This document shows positions 33,185 through 42,872 of a stretch of DNA of 64,000 nucleotides, piece after piece (the first letter of the stretch is position 1; each line of letters begins with the position of its first letter). Under the pieces are notes generated by a model, which saw nothing but the letters and a program-made list of their open reading frames with translations, was not told where the DNA came from and searched no databases. Source of the stretch: Bog-473 sp963807775 (lineage in GTDB: Bacteria > Actinomycetota > Acidimicrobiia > Acidimicrobiales > RAAP-2); the NCBI GenBank assembly GCA_963807775.1, contig CAWECY010000002.1, positions 1-64,000 of the forward strand, read 5' to 3'. The position numbers and the translations under genes are program-made.

Positions 33185-34759
33185 TCAGCCCGAGACCGTG
33201 GTGACCCAGTAGTTGACGACACCGCCGACGTAGGGGATGACCTGAAGGTTCTTCACCGACTTGGCCGCCCCGGTCACGTTGGGGGAGTAGTCGATGTAGA
33301 TGCCCAGTGCGTTCTTCATGACGAAGTCCTGCGCCGCGATCCACTCGGACTTGAGCTTCGGGCTGCTCGGTGGCAGGGCCTGGATCTGGTTGTCGATGGC
33401 GTTGAGCGTGGGGTTGTTGTAGTCGCAGATGTCACCGACGCTGCCCGGTATGTACTGCGTCGTCAGCTTCTCAATGCCCGGCAGTCCGGACGGGTTCAGG
33501 CCCATGTCGGCCTTGTGGTCCGAATAGAGATCCGTCACGTAGTTCGAGGACGCCAGGATCGAGACGTTGACCCCGATCTCCTTCCACTGCGCCTGCAGCA
33601 CGGTGGCCAGCTGGTCGGTGTCGGCCTCGGGCAGCGGGATGATGGAGGTCGAGAAGCCGTGGGGATAGCCCGCTTCGGCCAGGAGCTGCTTGGCCTTCTT
33701 CGGGTTGTAGGCGTAGTCGTTGGTGAGCGAGGGGTCGTAGTAGTCGTTTCCCTCGGGGAAGAGGCTCCAGGCCGGCTCGCCCTTGCCGAACAGCAACGCG
33801 TTGTTAATGGCGACGCGGTTGATGGCGTAGCTCATGGCTTCGCGTACCTTGAGGTTGGCCAACGGCCCCGACGACTTGCAGACCGGCACGAAGTAGTAGC
33901 TGGCGTCCGGGAAGGTCGAGTTGGTCTGGATGCTGGTCAGGTTTTTCACGGTCGGCAGGTCGGAGTCCGGGATGCCTTCGATGTCCACCAGGCCGGACTC
34001 CAGCGCGTTGAGCTGCTGCGGCCCGGTCGGGACCTCAATGAACGTGATGCCCGACAGGGCGATGGCCTTGGCGTCCCAGTACTTGGGGTTCTTGACCAGC
34101 ACCAATTTCCCCCCGGCCGTGTAGCTCTGGAACACGAAGGGCCCGGCGCCGACCACGTTGGTGTTGGGGATGCCCGTGCTCGGCCCGGTCGAGATGGCCA
34201 TGAACGACTCCTGGTCGGCCAGGAGCGGATAGAAGGAACTGGCCACGGCTTGGGAGAAGTGCAGGACCAGCGTCTCGGTCCCCGTGACGTCAATGGACGA
34301 GAGGTCGTACATGGCGGCGTCCCAGGCTCCGGTGTGCGGGTTGGCCAGGTTGCGCTCGTAGCCGGCCTTCACGGCGGCGGCGTTGAGCGGGGTCCCGTTG
34401 GAGTACACCAGTCCCGGTCGCATCGTGACGTCGATGGTCTCGGAATTCGGGATCGTCACGCTCGAGGCGAGATCGGGCACGTAGGCGCCGCTGGTGGTCT
34501 CCCGCAGCAGGCCGGCGTAAATGGGCCAGTCGTAGTCGAAGCAGCACGCGCCGCTGTTGAACTGCGCCGGGTCGAACGCGATCGGGTTGATGCCCGAGTT
34601 GAAGTCGTAGCCGATCGTGAGGACGCCCCCACCGCTCGACGCGGCACCGGCCTGACTCCCAAGCGTGATCGCCCCGCCACCGAGCAGGAGCCCCGTCGCC
34701 AGCACTGACATCGTGACCCAGCGGGCCACCCGTCGCGTTGTTTTCATAGTGGTGCTCAT
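33185..34759 (-). CDS. Extracellular solute-binding protein of a peptide/nickel-type ABC transporter (SBP_bac_5)
   Basis: 524 residues, ATG 34759; MKTTRR at 34747 is an alternative start. The signal sequence is basic residues followed by VTMSVLATGLLLGGGAITLG and cleavage near SQAGAASS. There is no lipobox Cys, unlike most Gram-positive binding proteins. Family 5 features are SETIDVTMRPGLVYSNGTPL, YERNLANPHTGAWD, LKVREAMSYAINRVAINNAL and PKKAKQLLAEAGYPHGF. It would deliver peptides, sugars or metal chelates to the permease genes at 35132-39164. Those are broken, while this gene is intact and has its own promoter region. Confidence 0.92.
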   Translation of the reverse strand: MSTTMKTTRRVARWVTMSVLATGLLLGGGAITLGSQAGAASSGGGVLTIGYDFNSGINPIAFDPAQFNSGACCFDYDWPIYAGLLRETTSGAYVPDLASSVTIPNSETIDVTMRPGLVYSNGTPLNAAAVKAGYERNLANPHTGAWDAAMYDLSSIDVTGTETLVLHFSQAVASSFYPLLADQESFMAISTGPSTGIPNTNVVGAGPFVFQSYTAGGKLVLVKNPKYWDAKAIALSGITFIEVPTGPQQLNALESGLVDIEGIPDSDLPTVKNLTSIQTNSTFPDASYYFVPVCKSSGPLANLKVREAMSYAINRVAINNALLFGKGEPAWSLFPEGNDYYDPSLTNDYAYNPKKAKQLLAEAGYPHGFSTSIIPLPEADTDQLATVLQAQWKEIGVNVSILASSNYVTDLYSDHKADMGLNPSGLPGIEKLTTQYIPGSVGDICDYNNPTLNAIDNQIQALPPSSPKLKSEWIAAQDFVMKNALGIYIDYSPNVTGAAKSVKNLQVIPYVGGVVNYWVTTVSG

Positions 34760-35131
34760 CCTTTTGGCTCAGGGCCGCGTGTCACCGCGTCGGCGGGCAT
34801 TCGTTTTCCACCCGGCACCACGGCCGGTGCGGGCGGGTTCGGGTGGAGATGCGCTGGGGAGGGGGTGGGCGACCGGTCGGACGCGCCCGTCACCGACGAC
34901 CGCACGCGCCGCGCGGTCGATCGGGCCTGGCGCGGCAACGACGCCATCACTCCCCCCAGTCCTCCGACTGCTCTCGAGGGCACGGGCAACCTGGCCGGTG
35001 CCGGGTGCCGCCGTGACCTCTGCTACTTCCGTAGCCTGCAACAATTCCGTAACAATGTCCAGGCATCCCGGGCAACGGGCATCGACGGGCATCGACGGGC
35101 GCCACCGCCGCCCACACCGCCCGGCGCCCGT
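34760..35131 (-). promoter_or_regulatory. 372-base leader/promoter region of the binding-protein gene
   Basis: No gene is supported here. It contains an inverted repeat GCTAC-TTCC-GTAGC (35022-35035), two ATTGTT-type repeats near 35045-35060 on the minus strand and a tandem of GGGCATCGAC (about 35077-35096). The size suggests an independent promoter for the binding protein, separate from the upstream transporter operon. Confidence 0.35.
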
Positions 35132-36162
35132 TCATTTCTCCTGCTCACGCTGCGTCGGATCCATCAGGTGACAGCGGACGGTGAGCCCGTCGACCTCGCT
35201 CGTGGCCGGCTCCGCCGTCGCACAACCTCCATGGCGTGGCGGCAGCGGGTCCGGAAGTGACAGCCACTCGGGGGGTTCATGGGAGAGGGAATGTCGCCCT
35301 CCAGGACGATCCGCAGTCGTCGTCGGGCCGGGTCGATGCTGGGCGAGGCCGAGAGGAGGGCCTGGGTGTAGGGATGTGCGGCCGAGCCGAAGAGCTCCGC
35401 GACCGGCCCTTCCTCGACGATGCGCCCGAGGTACATCACGGCCACTCGGTGGCTGAGGGAGCGGACGAGGTTGAGGTCGTGGGAGATGAACAGGTAGGCG
35501 ATGCCCAAGCCGGTCCTGGAGGTCGCCCAGGAGGTCGACCATCTGCACCTGGGTGGCGACGTCCAGTGAGCTGAGCGGCTCGTCGAGCGCCAAGAGCTCG
35601 GGTTCGGTGGCCAGGGCCCGGGCGATGGCCGCCCGTTGCAACTGGCCGCCGGAGACCTCGCGTGGGCGGCGCCGGGCGAAGGATGCCGGGAGGCGAACCT
35701 GGTCGAGCAGTTCGGCCGTCCGCTGCTCGCGATCGGGCGCGTCCGAGCTCGGTGTGGACGACCAGCGCCTCGCCCACGCTCGATCCGATGGTGGCGAGCG
35801 GGTCGAAGGAGGAGTAGGGATCCTGGAAGACCAGCTGCATCCTTCGGCGCAGGGTCCGCAGACGGGCACCCTTGACGCTCGGTGATGTCCTCGCCGCCGA
35901 GCAGCACCCGGCCCGGAGGTGGGGCGGATCAGGCGCAGCAGCAGCCGGGCCAGGGTCGACTTGCCCGAGCCGCTCTCGCCGACGAGCCCGAGCGTCCTTC
36001 CGCGTACGACGGCCAGATCCACGTCATCGACCGCGTGCACCGTGCCCTTGCCCCGGCCGGGAAGGCGGACCGAGAAATCGCAGGACACGCCGACCAGCTC
36101 GGCCACCGGACTTCGGCTCCCCGGGGCGCCAACGCCGGCGGCCGTTCGAGGTCGCTCGTCAC
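35132..36162 (-). pseudogene. Oligopeptide/dipeptide ABC transporter ATP-binding protein (OppF-like), multiply frameshifted
   Basis: GTG 36162 overlaps the stop of the OppD-like gene (GTGA). Pieces in three frames give a complete OppF: Walker A LVGESGSGKSTLARLLLRLI, VLLGGEDITE, Q-loop MQLVFQDPYSSFDPLATIG, signature EVSGGQLQRAAIARALA, Walker B LLALDEPLSSLD, switch His IAYLFISHDLNLVRSLSHRV and the C-terminal oligopeptide domain SAAHPYTQALLSASPSIDP. At least five frame changes are needed, so as given no functional protein can be made. The residues themselves are well conserved, so the breaks are recent or artefactual. Confidence 0.8.
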
Positions 36163-37222
36163 GGCGCGCCCACCGGGTCGGCACCGAGCCGGGTCGCCAC
36201 GTCGGACCCGACTCCGGGCAGCGTCAGCTCCTCGCAGTCGCCGGCACCGGCTCTGGCGATCTTCGCCCGCCGACCTCCAGTGCGATGGGTTCGCTCCGGC
36301 AGGCGTCCTCGGCATAGGCGCAGCGCGGATGGAACCGGCAGCCGGAGGGGAACTGGCCGGCCTGGGGCACCTGGCCGGCGATGAGCGCCTGAGCGGTCCG
36401 CCGGGCCCCGGATGCCCGGGGAGGCCGCCAGGAGGGCTGCGGTGTAGGGATGACGTGGGCGGGCGAAGAGATCGGCGGTCGGCGCGTGCTCGACCACCTG
36501 GCCGGCGTACATCACGGCGATCTCGTCGGAGAGCTCAGAGATCAGGGCCAGGTCGTGGGTGACGAAGAGGACGGCCAGGTCCTGGCTCTCGCGCAGCTCG
36601 TGAGGAGCTCGACGATCTGGGCCTGGACGGTCACGTCCAGCGCCGTGGTCGGCTCGTCGGCGATGAGCAGGCGCGGGTAGCAACTGAGGGCCATGGCGAT
36701 CATCACCCGCTGGCGCATGCCGCCCGAGAGCTGGTGCGGGTAGGCGGAGAGGCGCTGCGCCGGGATCGGGGATGTGCACGCTCTCGAGGAGCTCGCGGCC
36801 GCGCGGTCCCGGGCGGCGGCTCGGCTCAGCTTTTCGTGCAGCCGGATGGCCTCCATCAGCTGGTAGCCGATGGTGAAGGAGGGATCGAGGCTGGCCAGCG
36901 GGTCCTGGAAGACCATGGCGATGTCGCGCCCTCGGATCCGTCGCAACTCGTCGAAGTCCATGTCGAGCAGGTCGCGCCCGTCGAAGCGGATGGACCCCCC
37001 GACGATCTGGGCCGGCGGTGAGGGGAGGAGGCGCAAGATGGCGAGCGAGCTGACGGTCTTGCCGCAGCCCGACTCACCCACCAGCCCGACGATCTTGCCC
37101 GCCCCGACGTCGAAGGACACGTCGTCGACCACCCGGACCCGGCCGGCCTCGGTCTCGAACTCGATGCAGAGGTCGCGGACCTCCAGGAGCGCCGGCTGGC
37201 CGTCGGCACGTGCGTCCCGCCT
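36159..37222 (-). pseudogene. Oligopeptide/dipeptide ABC transporter ATP-binding protein (OppD-like), frameshifted
   Basis: Pieces: ALLEVRDLCIEFETEAGRV, Walker A LVGESGCGKTVSSLAILRLL, Q-loop AMVFQDPLASLDPSFTIG, signature HQLSGGMRQRVMIAMALS, Walker B LLIADEPTTALDVTVQA and switch region LAVLFVTHDLALISELSDEI, then RPRHPYTAALLAASPGIRG. Frame changes fall near the helix after EKLSR, after VELLTS and in the C-terminal oligopeptide domain, at least three in all. The 5' end is uncertain because the reading shifts near 37210. All catalytic motifs are conserved within their segments. Confidence 0.8.
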
Positions 37223-37269
37223 CGGCGCCGGCCGCGGGCTGGCGCCGGCGGCGGGCCGACCGCGGTGAT

Positions 37270-38211
37270 GCCTCGTTGGCGCTTGACGCCGCGCTGGCGA
37301 CGCGCCTTCGGTCGTCGCCCCGCTGATCGGTGTCGCGCAGGGCGTCGCCGATGGTGTTGAAGGCCAGCACCGTGAGGGCGATGGTCGAGCCCGGCCGGGA
37401 CGAGGGACCACGGGTGGGTGAAGAGCGAGGTGTCGTAGGCCTCTTGGAGCATGGCGCCCCAGCTGGCCGCCGGCGGAGGCGGCCCCAGGCCCAGGAAGGC
37501 GAGTCCCGACTCGGCCAGCAGGGCGGAGCCGAGGGCGATGGCGATCCCGACCACCAGCCCGGTCATGACGTTGGGGAGGATCCGCACGAGGACGATGCGG
37601 GTGGGGGGCGAGCCGATCGAGGTCGAGGCCTCGACGAAGGACTCCTCCTTGATCGGCCAGCGTCTGGCCCCGGATGAAGCGGGCGAAGCCCGGCGCGAAG
37701 ACGAGGGCGAAGCGCGAGGGCGACGTCGTTCACCGAAGTTCCGAGCGACGGCCACGACGGCCAGGGCGAGGACGAGCGGCGGGAAGGCCAGGCCGGCGTC
37801 GGCCCCCCGCATGAGGAGGTAGTCGATGCGACCGCCGCGGAACCCGGCCACGAGGCCGATGACCAGCGCCAGCACCAGGGCCAGGCCCACCGTCTCGAAG
37901 GTCACCTGCATGGAGCTCTGGGCGCCGTAGATGAGCCGGGAGAGCACGTCGCGCCCCAGGTCGTCGGTGCCGAGCCAGTGGCTGGCGCTGATCCCGGCGT
38001 TGGTGTTGGCCAGGTTCTGGGCGTTCGGATCGTGCGGGGCGATCAACGGGGCGAAGACGGCCGAAGACGATCATGAGCAGCACCCAGGCGATCGACAACA
38101 GGACGCCGGCGTCGCGGAGGAACCGCTGCAGGCGCCGGTGCTCGCTCCACCACCGGCGCAGCGACTGGGGGTCGTCACCGGGGAGCTCGATGTCACTCGA
38201 TCAGGCGTCAC
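37270..38211 (-). pseudogene. ABC transporter permease (OppC/DppC-like), frameshifted
   Basis: GTG 38211 overlaps the stop of the OppB-like gene (GTGA). Pieces: LLSIAWVLLMIVFG (first helix), LGTDDLGRDVLSRLIYGAQS (the OppC signature), VGLALVLALVIGLVAGFRGG, LVRILPNVMTGLVVGIAIAL, ESGLAFLGLGPPPPAASWGA and MLAFNTIGDALRDT near the end. Four or so frame changes interrupt it. The 3' end is approximate. Confidence 0.78.
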
Positions 38212-39164
38212 GCCACCCGCACCTTCGGGTTCAGGTAGCCGTAGCTGATGTCGACCAGAAGGCTCATGGCCATCTGGAAGAGCACGAAGACGATCGCCAC
38301 CCCCTGGACCACCGGCAGGTCGTGGTCGGTGATGCCGCTCAGCATGTAGGGCCCGAGGCCCGGGAAGGCGAAGATCTGCTCGACGATCACGGCGCCGCCG
38401 AGCAGGTAGCCGATCTGGATCCCGAAGATCGTCACCACCGGCATGGAGGCGTTCTTGAGAGCGTGGCGGAACAGCACCGAGCGGCGCGTCCCCCCTTCGC
38501 CCAGGCCGTGCGGACGTAGGGGGTGTCGAGGGCGTCGATGAGCGAGGCCCGGAGCTGGCGGGCCAGCGTCGCTCCGACCAGCACGCCCAGGGTCACCGCC
38601 GGCAGGGTGATGTCCTTGAGCCAGCCGGTGAAGGACGTCGTGATGGCGGTGTAGCCGGTCGGCGGGAAGATCGTGCCAGTGCACGGCGAAGATCGACACC
38701 AGGATGATGGCCAGCCAGAAGCTCGGCACGGCCAGGCCCAGGGTGGAGAAGGTCCGGGCGCCGCCGTCGACGGCTCCCCCGGGGCCGGACGCCGGACAGG
38801 ATGCCCACGGGGATGCCGACGATCGAGGGACACGATGGCCGAGGCCACGACGAGGCCGAAGGTGACGGGGAACCGCTGCTCGATCTGCTGGGTCACCGAC
38901 TGGCCGGTCGAGAGCGAGGTGCCGAGGTTTCCGTGCATCGCTTCGGCGAGCCAGTGCCAGTACTGGACGAGCAACGGGTCGTTGAGATGCAACTGCGGCC
39001 GTGACCCGGGCGATCTCCGCCGGCGTGGCGGTCACGCCGCCGGCCAGCGTGATCGCCGGGTTGCCCGGGACGAGCGCCAGCAGGAAGAAGATGGCGAAGG
39101 AGACGATGAGCAAGACCGGAATGATGCTCAGCAGACGGCGTAGGACCAACCTTCCCAACTTCAC
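38208..39164 (-). pseudogene. ABC transporter permease (OppB/DppB-like), frameshifted
   Basis: ATG 39164, first gene of the transporter operon. Pieces: VLRRLLSIIPVLLIVSFAIF (first helix), NDPLLVQYWHWLAEAMHGNL and GTSLSTGQSVTQQIEQRFPV (OppB periplasmic loop), LGLAVPSFWLAIILVSIFAV, ITLPAVTLGVLVGATLARQL, then HALKNASMPVVTIFGIQIGY and GLGPYMLSGITDHDLPVVQG. Five frame changes are needed. A promoter probably lies in 39165-39294, where TGACGTCA and TACGAT-like text occur. Confidence 0.8.
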
Positions 39165-39294
39165 CCCCCAGGGTCAGACCGGAGTCTGTGCTGCGCCGCA
39201 GGCCCGCTCGGACCTGACGTCAGCGTCAGCTTTCGTATCGTACCCATCGACTCCCCACTCCGAGGGGGACGTGGGGGTGCCGCCCGCTTCCGGG

Positions 39295-40353
39295 TCAGGG
39301 TCCCCCCGGCGGGACACCATCGGTCGCGCCGGACAGGTGGTCGTCCACCTCCGTGACCCGCTCCCTCTTGGTGGCAGCCGGGAGGAACGAGCCGGTGAAG
39401 CTGTTGCGGGCGAGGCGCGCCACCGTGGCGGCGTCGAAGCCGAGGTGCTCGGCCACGCCGGCGTAGTTGTCGCCGATGTAGCCGCCGAAGTAGGCCGGGT
39501 CGTCGGAGTGCACCGACGCCAGCAAGCCGCGCGCCAGCATCGCGCCGAGCGGGTGGTCGTCCAGGTCCTTCACCACGCGCAGCGCCAGGTTGGAGAACGG
39601 GCAGACGGTGAGCGGCACTTGGTGCCGGCGCAGGTGCTCGACCAGGCCTTCGTCTTCCAGGCAGCGCACGCCGTGGTCGATCCGTTCGGCCCCTAGGAGG
39701 TCGAGCGCCTGCCAGATGTACTCGGGCGGCCCTTCTTCACCGGCATGGGCGACCATGTGCAAACCCTCCGCCCGGGCGCGGGCGAAGACCCGCTCGAAGT
39801 CCGACGGTGGATGCCCGACCTCCGACGAGTCCAGGCCGACCCCGACGAAGTGGTCGCGGTACCCCAGGGCCTCGGTCAGGGTGGCCTGGGCCCGCTCCTC
39901 GGGCAGGTGGCGCAAGAAGCAGAGGATCAGCTGCGCCGACACCCCGAGGTCGGCGCCGTCACGCAGGGCTCGCGACAGGCCGGCGAAGACCGTGGCCAGG
40001 GGGACGCCCCGGTCCGTGTGCGTCTGCGGGTCGAAGAACACCTCGGCGTGGCGCACGCCCTCGGACGCCGCCCGCCGCAGGTAGGCCACACCGAGCTCGT
40101 AGAAGTCGCGTTCGGTCAGGAGCACGGCGCACGAGCGGTAATAGATGTCGAGGAAGGACTGCAGGTCACTGAAGCGGTAGGCGGCGCGCACGCTCTCGAC
40201 GTCGCGGTAGGGCAGGGAAACGTCGTTGCGCCGGGCCAGCTCGAACATGAGCTCCGGCTCCAGCGTCCCCTCGATGTGGACGTGCAGCTCCGCCTTGGGG
40301 ACGGAACGGGCGAAGGCGATGGCATCGGCGGGCGGCGTTGGCGTGGCCGTCAT
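39295..40353 (-). CDS. Adenine/adenosine deaminase family metal-dependent hydrolase
   Basis: 352 residues from ATG 40353 (MTATPTPPADAIAFARSVPK). Metal ligands and active site: H24/H26 in AELHVHIEGTL, FVGVGLDSSEVGHPPSDF, the catalytic block MVAHAGEEGPPEYIWQALDL, RIDHGVRCLEDEGLVEHL and the zinc Asp in LLASVHSDDPAYFGGYIGDN. The HAGEEGPPEYI form is typical of the adenine deaminase subgroup rather than adenosine deaminase, so adenine to hypoxanthine plus ammonia is the better guess. Divergent from the SDR at 40478. Confidence 0.9.
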   Translation of the reverse strand: MTATPTPPADAIAFARSVPKAELHVHIEGTLEPELMFELARRNDVSLPYRDVESVRAAYRFSDLQSFLDIYYRSCAVLLTERDFYELGVAYLRRAASEGVRHAEVFFDPQTHTDRGVPLATVFAGLSRALRDGADLGVSAQLILCFLRHLPEERAQATLTEALGYRDHFVGVGLDSSEVGHPPSDFERVFARARAEGLHMVAHAGEEGPPEYIWQALDLLGAERIDHGVRCLEDEGLVEHLRRHQVPLTVCPFSNLALRVVKDLDDHPLGAMLARGLLASVHSDDPAYFGGYIGDNYAGVAEHLGFDAATVARLARNSFTGSFLPAATKRERVTEVDDHLSGATDGVPPGGP

Positions 40354-40438
40354 CCTGCCATCGGACTCACGCGCCGCCGAGGTTCTGCGGGCCGCATTGG
40401 AGCGGGATTGGGGCGGGCGGTACGGTCGGCGCTCCGAC

Positions 40439-40465
40439 GAGCAGACCGAGCAGACCGAGCAGACC
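40439..40465. repeat. Three tandem copies of GAGCAGACC
   Basis: A nine-base unit repeated three times exactly, just before the start of the SDR gene and 85 bases from the deaminase start. It may alter spacing in the divergent promoter. Confidence 0.85.
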
Positions 40466-40477
40466 GACGAGGGGCCG

Positions 40478-41242
40478 ATGTCAATGAGCGAGCAGCGGGT
40501 AGCCATCGTCACGGGCGGCGCCTCGGGGATCGGGCTGGCCATCAGCCAGCGGCTGGCCTCCGACGGCCACGCCGTGGCCGTGCTGGACCTCAACGCCGAG
40601 GCGGCGGCCGCGGCCGCCGCTGATATCGCCGCCTCGGGCGCCACGGCGCTGGCCGTGCCGGTCGACGTGGGCGACCGGGAGCAGGTGCAGGCCGCCGTGG
40701 AAACGGTTCGGACCCAGCTCGGCGCGCCGGGCATCCTGGTCAACAACGCCGGCCTGGCCCCGAGCTACACCCGCTTCCGCGACATCACGCCAGAGCTGTG
40801 GGACCACTACCTGCGGGTCAACCTGACCGGCGCCTTCCACTTCTGTCAGGCCGTGCTGCCCGACATGGTCGAGGCGCGCTGGGGGCGCATCGTCAACATC
40901 TCCTCCTCGAGCACGCACGGCGGCCAACCGCTCATGAGCCATTACGTGTCCTCGAAATCGGGACTCAACGGGCTCACCAAGTCCCTGGCCCTCGAGTACG
41001 GGCCGCGCGGCATCACGGTCAACGCCATCCCGCCCGGGTTCATCGACACGCCCATGCTGCAGGCTTCGGTGGCCCGGGGTGAATTCGGTCCCGGCGGCAT
41101 GGAGGATGCCGTGGCGCGCACGCCCGTGCGCCGCGCCGGCCTGCCCGAGGACGTCGCCGCCATGTGCTCGTTCCTGTGCCGGGACGAGGCCGGTTACGTG
41201 ACGGGCCAGATCCTCGGCGTCAACGGCGGGCGCAACACCTAA
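40478..41242 (+). CDS. SDR-family oxidoreductase (3-oxoacyl-ACP reductase-like)
   Basis: 254 residues, ATG 40478 (MSMSEQRVAIVTGG); a second ATG at 40484 is better spaced from GAGGGG. Motifs: VAIVTGGASGIGLAISQRLA, NNAG in ILVNNAGLAPSYTRF, Ser in IVNISSSSTHGGQP, YxxxK in HYVSSKSGLNGLTKSLALEY and VTGQILGVNGGRNT at the end. FabG-type fold; the substrate is not predictable. Divergent from the deaminase gene. Confidence 0.92.
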   Translation: MSMSEQRVAIVTGGASGIGLAISQRLASDGHAVAVLDLNAEAAAAAAADIAASGATALAVPVDVGDREQVQAAVETVRTQLGAPGILVNNAGLAPSYTRFRDITPELWDHYLRVNLTGAFHFCQAVLPDMVEARWGRIVNISSSSTHGGQPLMSHYVSSKSGLNGLTKSLALEYGPRGITVNAIPPGFIDTPMLQASVARGEFGPGGMEDAVARTPVRRAGLPEDVAAMCSFLCRDEAGYVTGQILGVNGGRNT

Positions 41243-41261
41243 CCTGGACGTTCGTGAAACG

Positions 41262-41279
41262 ATAAACCTGAAAGTTTAT
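41262..41279. terminator. Small AT-rich hairpin between convergent genes
   Basis: ATAAAC-CTGAAA-GTTTAT, six-base arms with a six-base loop, between the SDR stop (41242) and the end of the CMD gene (41374). Weak candidate terminator. Confidence 0.3.
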
Positions 41280-41373
41280 ACTCGACGCGATCGTTGAGCG
41301 GAGCGTTTTCAGAAAGAAGTTCCCGGCGGACGTCCCCGAACAAACGAGAGGCGCGCCGCCGCCGCCGCTGCCT

Positions 41374-41961
41374 TCAGGTAGCCGCGTAGTCCGCCAGGTC
41401 CCGGTCCACCTCGACGTCGAACGTGCGCAGGAACATGGCGAAGGCGTCGTAGGAACCGACGGTGAACACGACGTCCATCAGCTGGCGAGTGTCGAGCGAG
41501 GCCGACAGCACGGCGTACGTGTCGTCGCCGATCCGGGCGTCCCCCACCAGCTCGTCCACCGCCTCCAACAACGCACGCTCGAGCTCTGACCACCCCCCCG
41601 CCTCTGGCCCGACACGGACCCGGTCCACCTCGTCGGGCGTGATCCCGGCCTGGCCGCCTTGATACACGTGCTGCCCCCACTCGTACAAGGACCCACGCAC
41701 GTGCGCCACCCGCAGCACGATCAGCTCGCGCTGGCGTGCCGACAACGTCGTGTCGTAGTTCACGTGCGTCACGAGGTGGTTGAAGGCCAGCGTGACGTCG
41801 GGGTGGTGGGCCATGACGCCCATGGCGTTGAGCCCCTTGGGGGCGTCGGGGTCACGGGGCGGCAGCGGCTTGTCGCGGCCCTCGGGCTTCAACGCCGCCG
41901 CCATCTTCTCCATCAGGCCCGGTGGCCAGTCCCGCGGGCGGATCGACTCGACCTTGCTCAA
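41374..41961 (-). CDS. Carboxymuconolactone decarboxylase-like (AhpD fold) protein
   Basis: 195 residues from TTG 41961 (LSKVESIRPRDWPPGLMEKM), chosen because GGAGGG lies six bases upstream. CMD-type helices are LAFNHLVTHVNYDTTLSARQ, RELIVLRVAHVRGSLYEWGQ and HVYQGGQAGITPDEVDRVR. The CXXC/His redox motif of AhpD is replaced (SLYEWGQH), so it is the non-peroxidatic type common in actinobacterial catabolic clusters. The reading frame is continuous with the end of the upstream LLM frame only because that gene is frameshifted. Confidence 0.85.
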   Translation of the reverse strand: MSKVESIRPRDWPPGLMEKMAAALKPEGRDKPLPPRDPDAPKGLNAMGVMAHHPDVTLAFNHLVTHVNYDTTLSARQRELIVLRVAHVRGSLYEWGQHVYQGGQAGITPDEVDRVRVGPEAGGWSELERALLEAVDELVGDARIGDDTYAVLSASLDTRQLMDVVFTVGSYDAFAMFLRTFDVEVDRDLADYAAT

Positions 41962-41998
41962 CCGGGTCCCTCCTTCGTCGGGGTGCAACGCCACACCG

Positions 41999-42822
41999 TC
42001 ACGAGAAGTCGGACATGACGTCACGCGCGAACGCGTCGACCTGCGCTTCGCCCGCCCCCGGCCATCCGCAGACGAGATACCCGTAGCCCTCGTCGCGCCA
42101 CTTGCCCGCGTGCTTCCGGGTCTGCTCCAGGTCGTCGAGCGACAGCGAGCCGGCGCGGATGATCGACGCCGGGTCGCGGCCCGCCTCGGTGGCCAGCTGG
42201 TCGACCCGCTGGCTCGCCTCGCGCATCGAGTTGGGCGTCCCGAAGGCGTGCCACACGTCCGCATAGCGCGCCACCAGTGGCAGCGTGCGCCGGGGGCCCA
42301 TCCCGCCACCCAGATCGGCGGGTGGGGCAGCTGCACCGGCAGCGGTCGCATTTGGGCGTCGTGCAGCGAGATCCGCTTGCCGTCGTAGGACACCACCTCG
42401 CCGGTGTACAGGCGGGTGATGATCTCCAGCGTGTCCTCGAGCAGGTCGAAGCGCTCCGCTGTCGACGGGAAGGGGATCCCGAGCTCGTGGTGCTCCTTGT
42501 CGAACCAGGCGGCGCCGAGGGCCAGCTCCAGGCGCCCGTGCGACGCGTGGTCGATGGTCAGGGCCTGGGCGGCCAGCACCGCCGGGTGCCGGTAGGTGGC
42601 GCCCGTCACCAACAGGCCCAGCCGGATTCGCGACGTCAGCGCCGCCAGCGCGGCCAGCGTGGTCATCCCCTCGAAGGTCTCGCCCGGTCCGTCGCCGTAC
42701 ATGGGCTGGAAGTGGTCGAAGCCCCAGACGCCGTCGAAGCCCCAGTCCTCGGCCAGGCGCACTCGCCGGACAAGCTCGTCCCAGGGCATGCGCTGCTGCG
42801 CGACATCGAGTCCGAATCTCAT
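41999..42822 (-). CDS. LLM-class F420-dependent oxidoreductase with one frame break
   Basis: ATG 42822 (MRFGLDVAQQRMPWDELVRR). Luciferase-like monooxygenase fold: AEDWGFDGVWGFDHFQPMYG, TLAALAALTSRIRLGLLVTG and TYRHPAVLAAQALTIDHASH, then GRLELALGAAWFDKEHHELG. The text is in frame to PHPPIWVAG at about 42300, and the continuation GPRRTLPLVARYADVWHAFG to the stop at 41999 is in the next frame. Joined it is about 274 residues. F420H2 is the usual cofactor in actinobacteria. A one-base deletion or sequencing error explains the break. Confidence 0.85.
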
Positions 42823-42841
42823 CGTGTGCGGCTCCGTTTCC

Positions 42842-42872
42842 GTCTCTACGTCTCTACGTGTCTACGTGTCTA
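42842..42872. repeat. Short tandem repeat (GTCTCTAC/GTGTCTAC)
   Basis: Nearly four copies of an eight-base unit: GTCTCTAC twice, GTGTCTAC once, GTGTCTA partial. It lies between the LLM gene start and the end of the SnoaL-like gene. Confidence 0.85.

Noticed and set aside
33161..34708. 515-codon open frame on the plus strand
   Set aside because: Antisense of the intact solute-binding protein; no domain recognisable.
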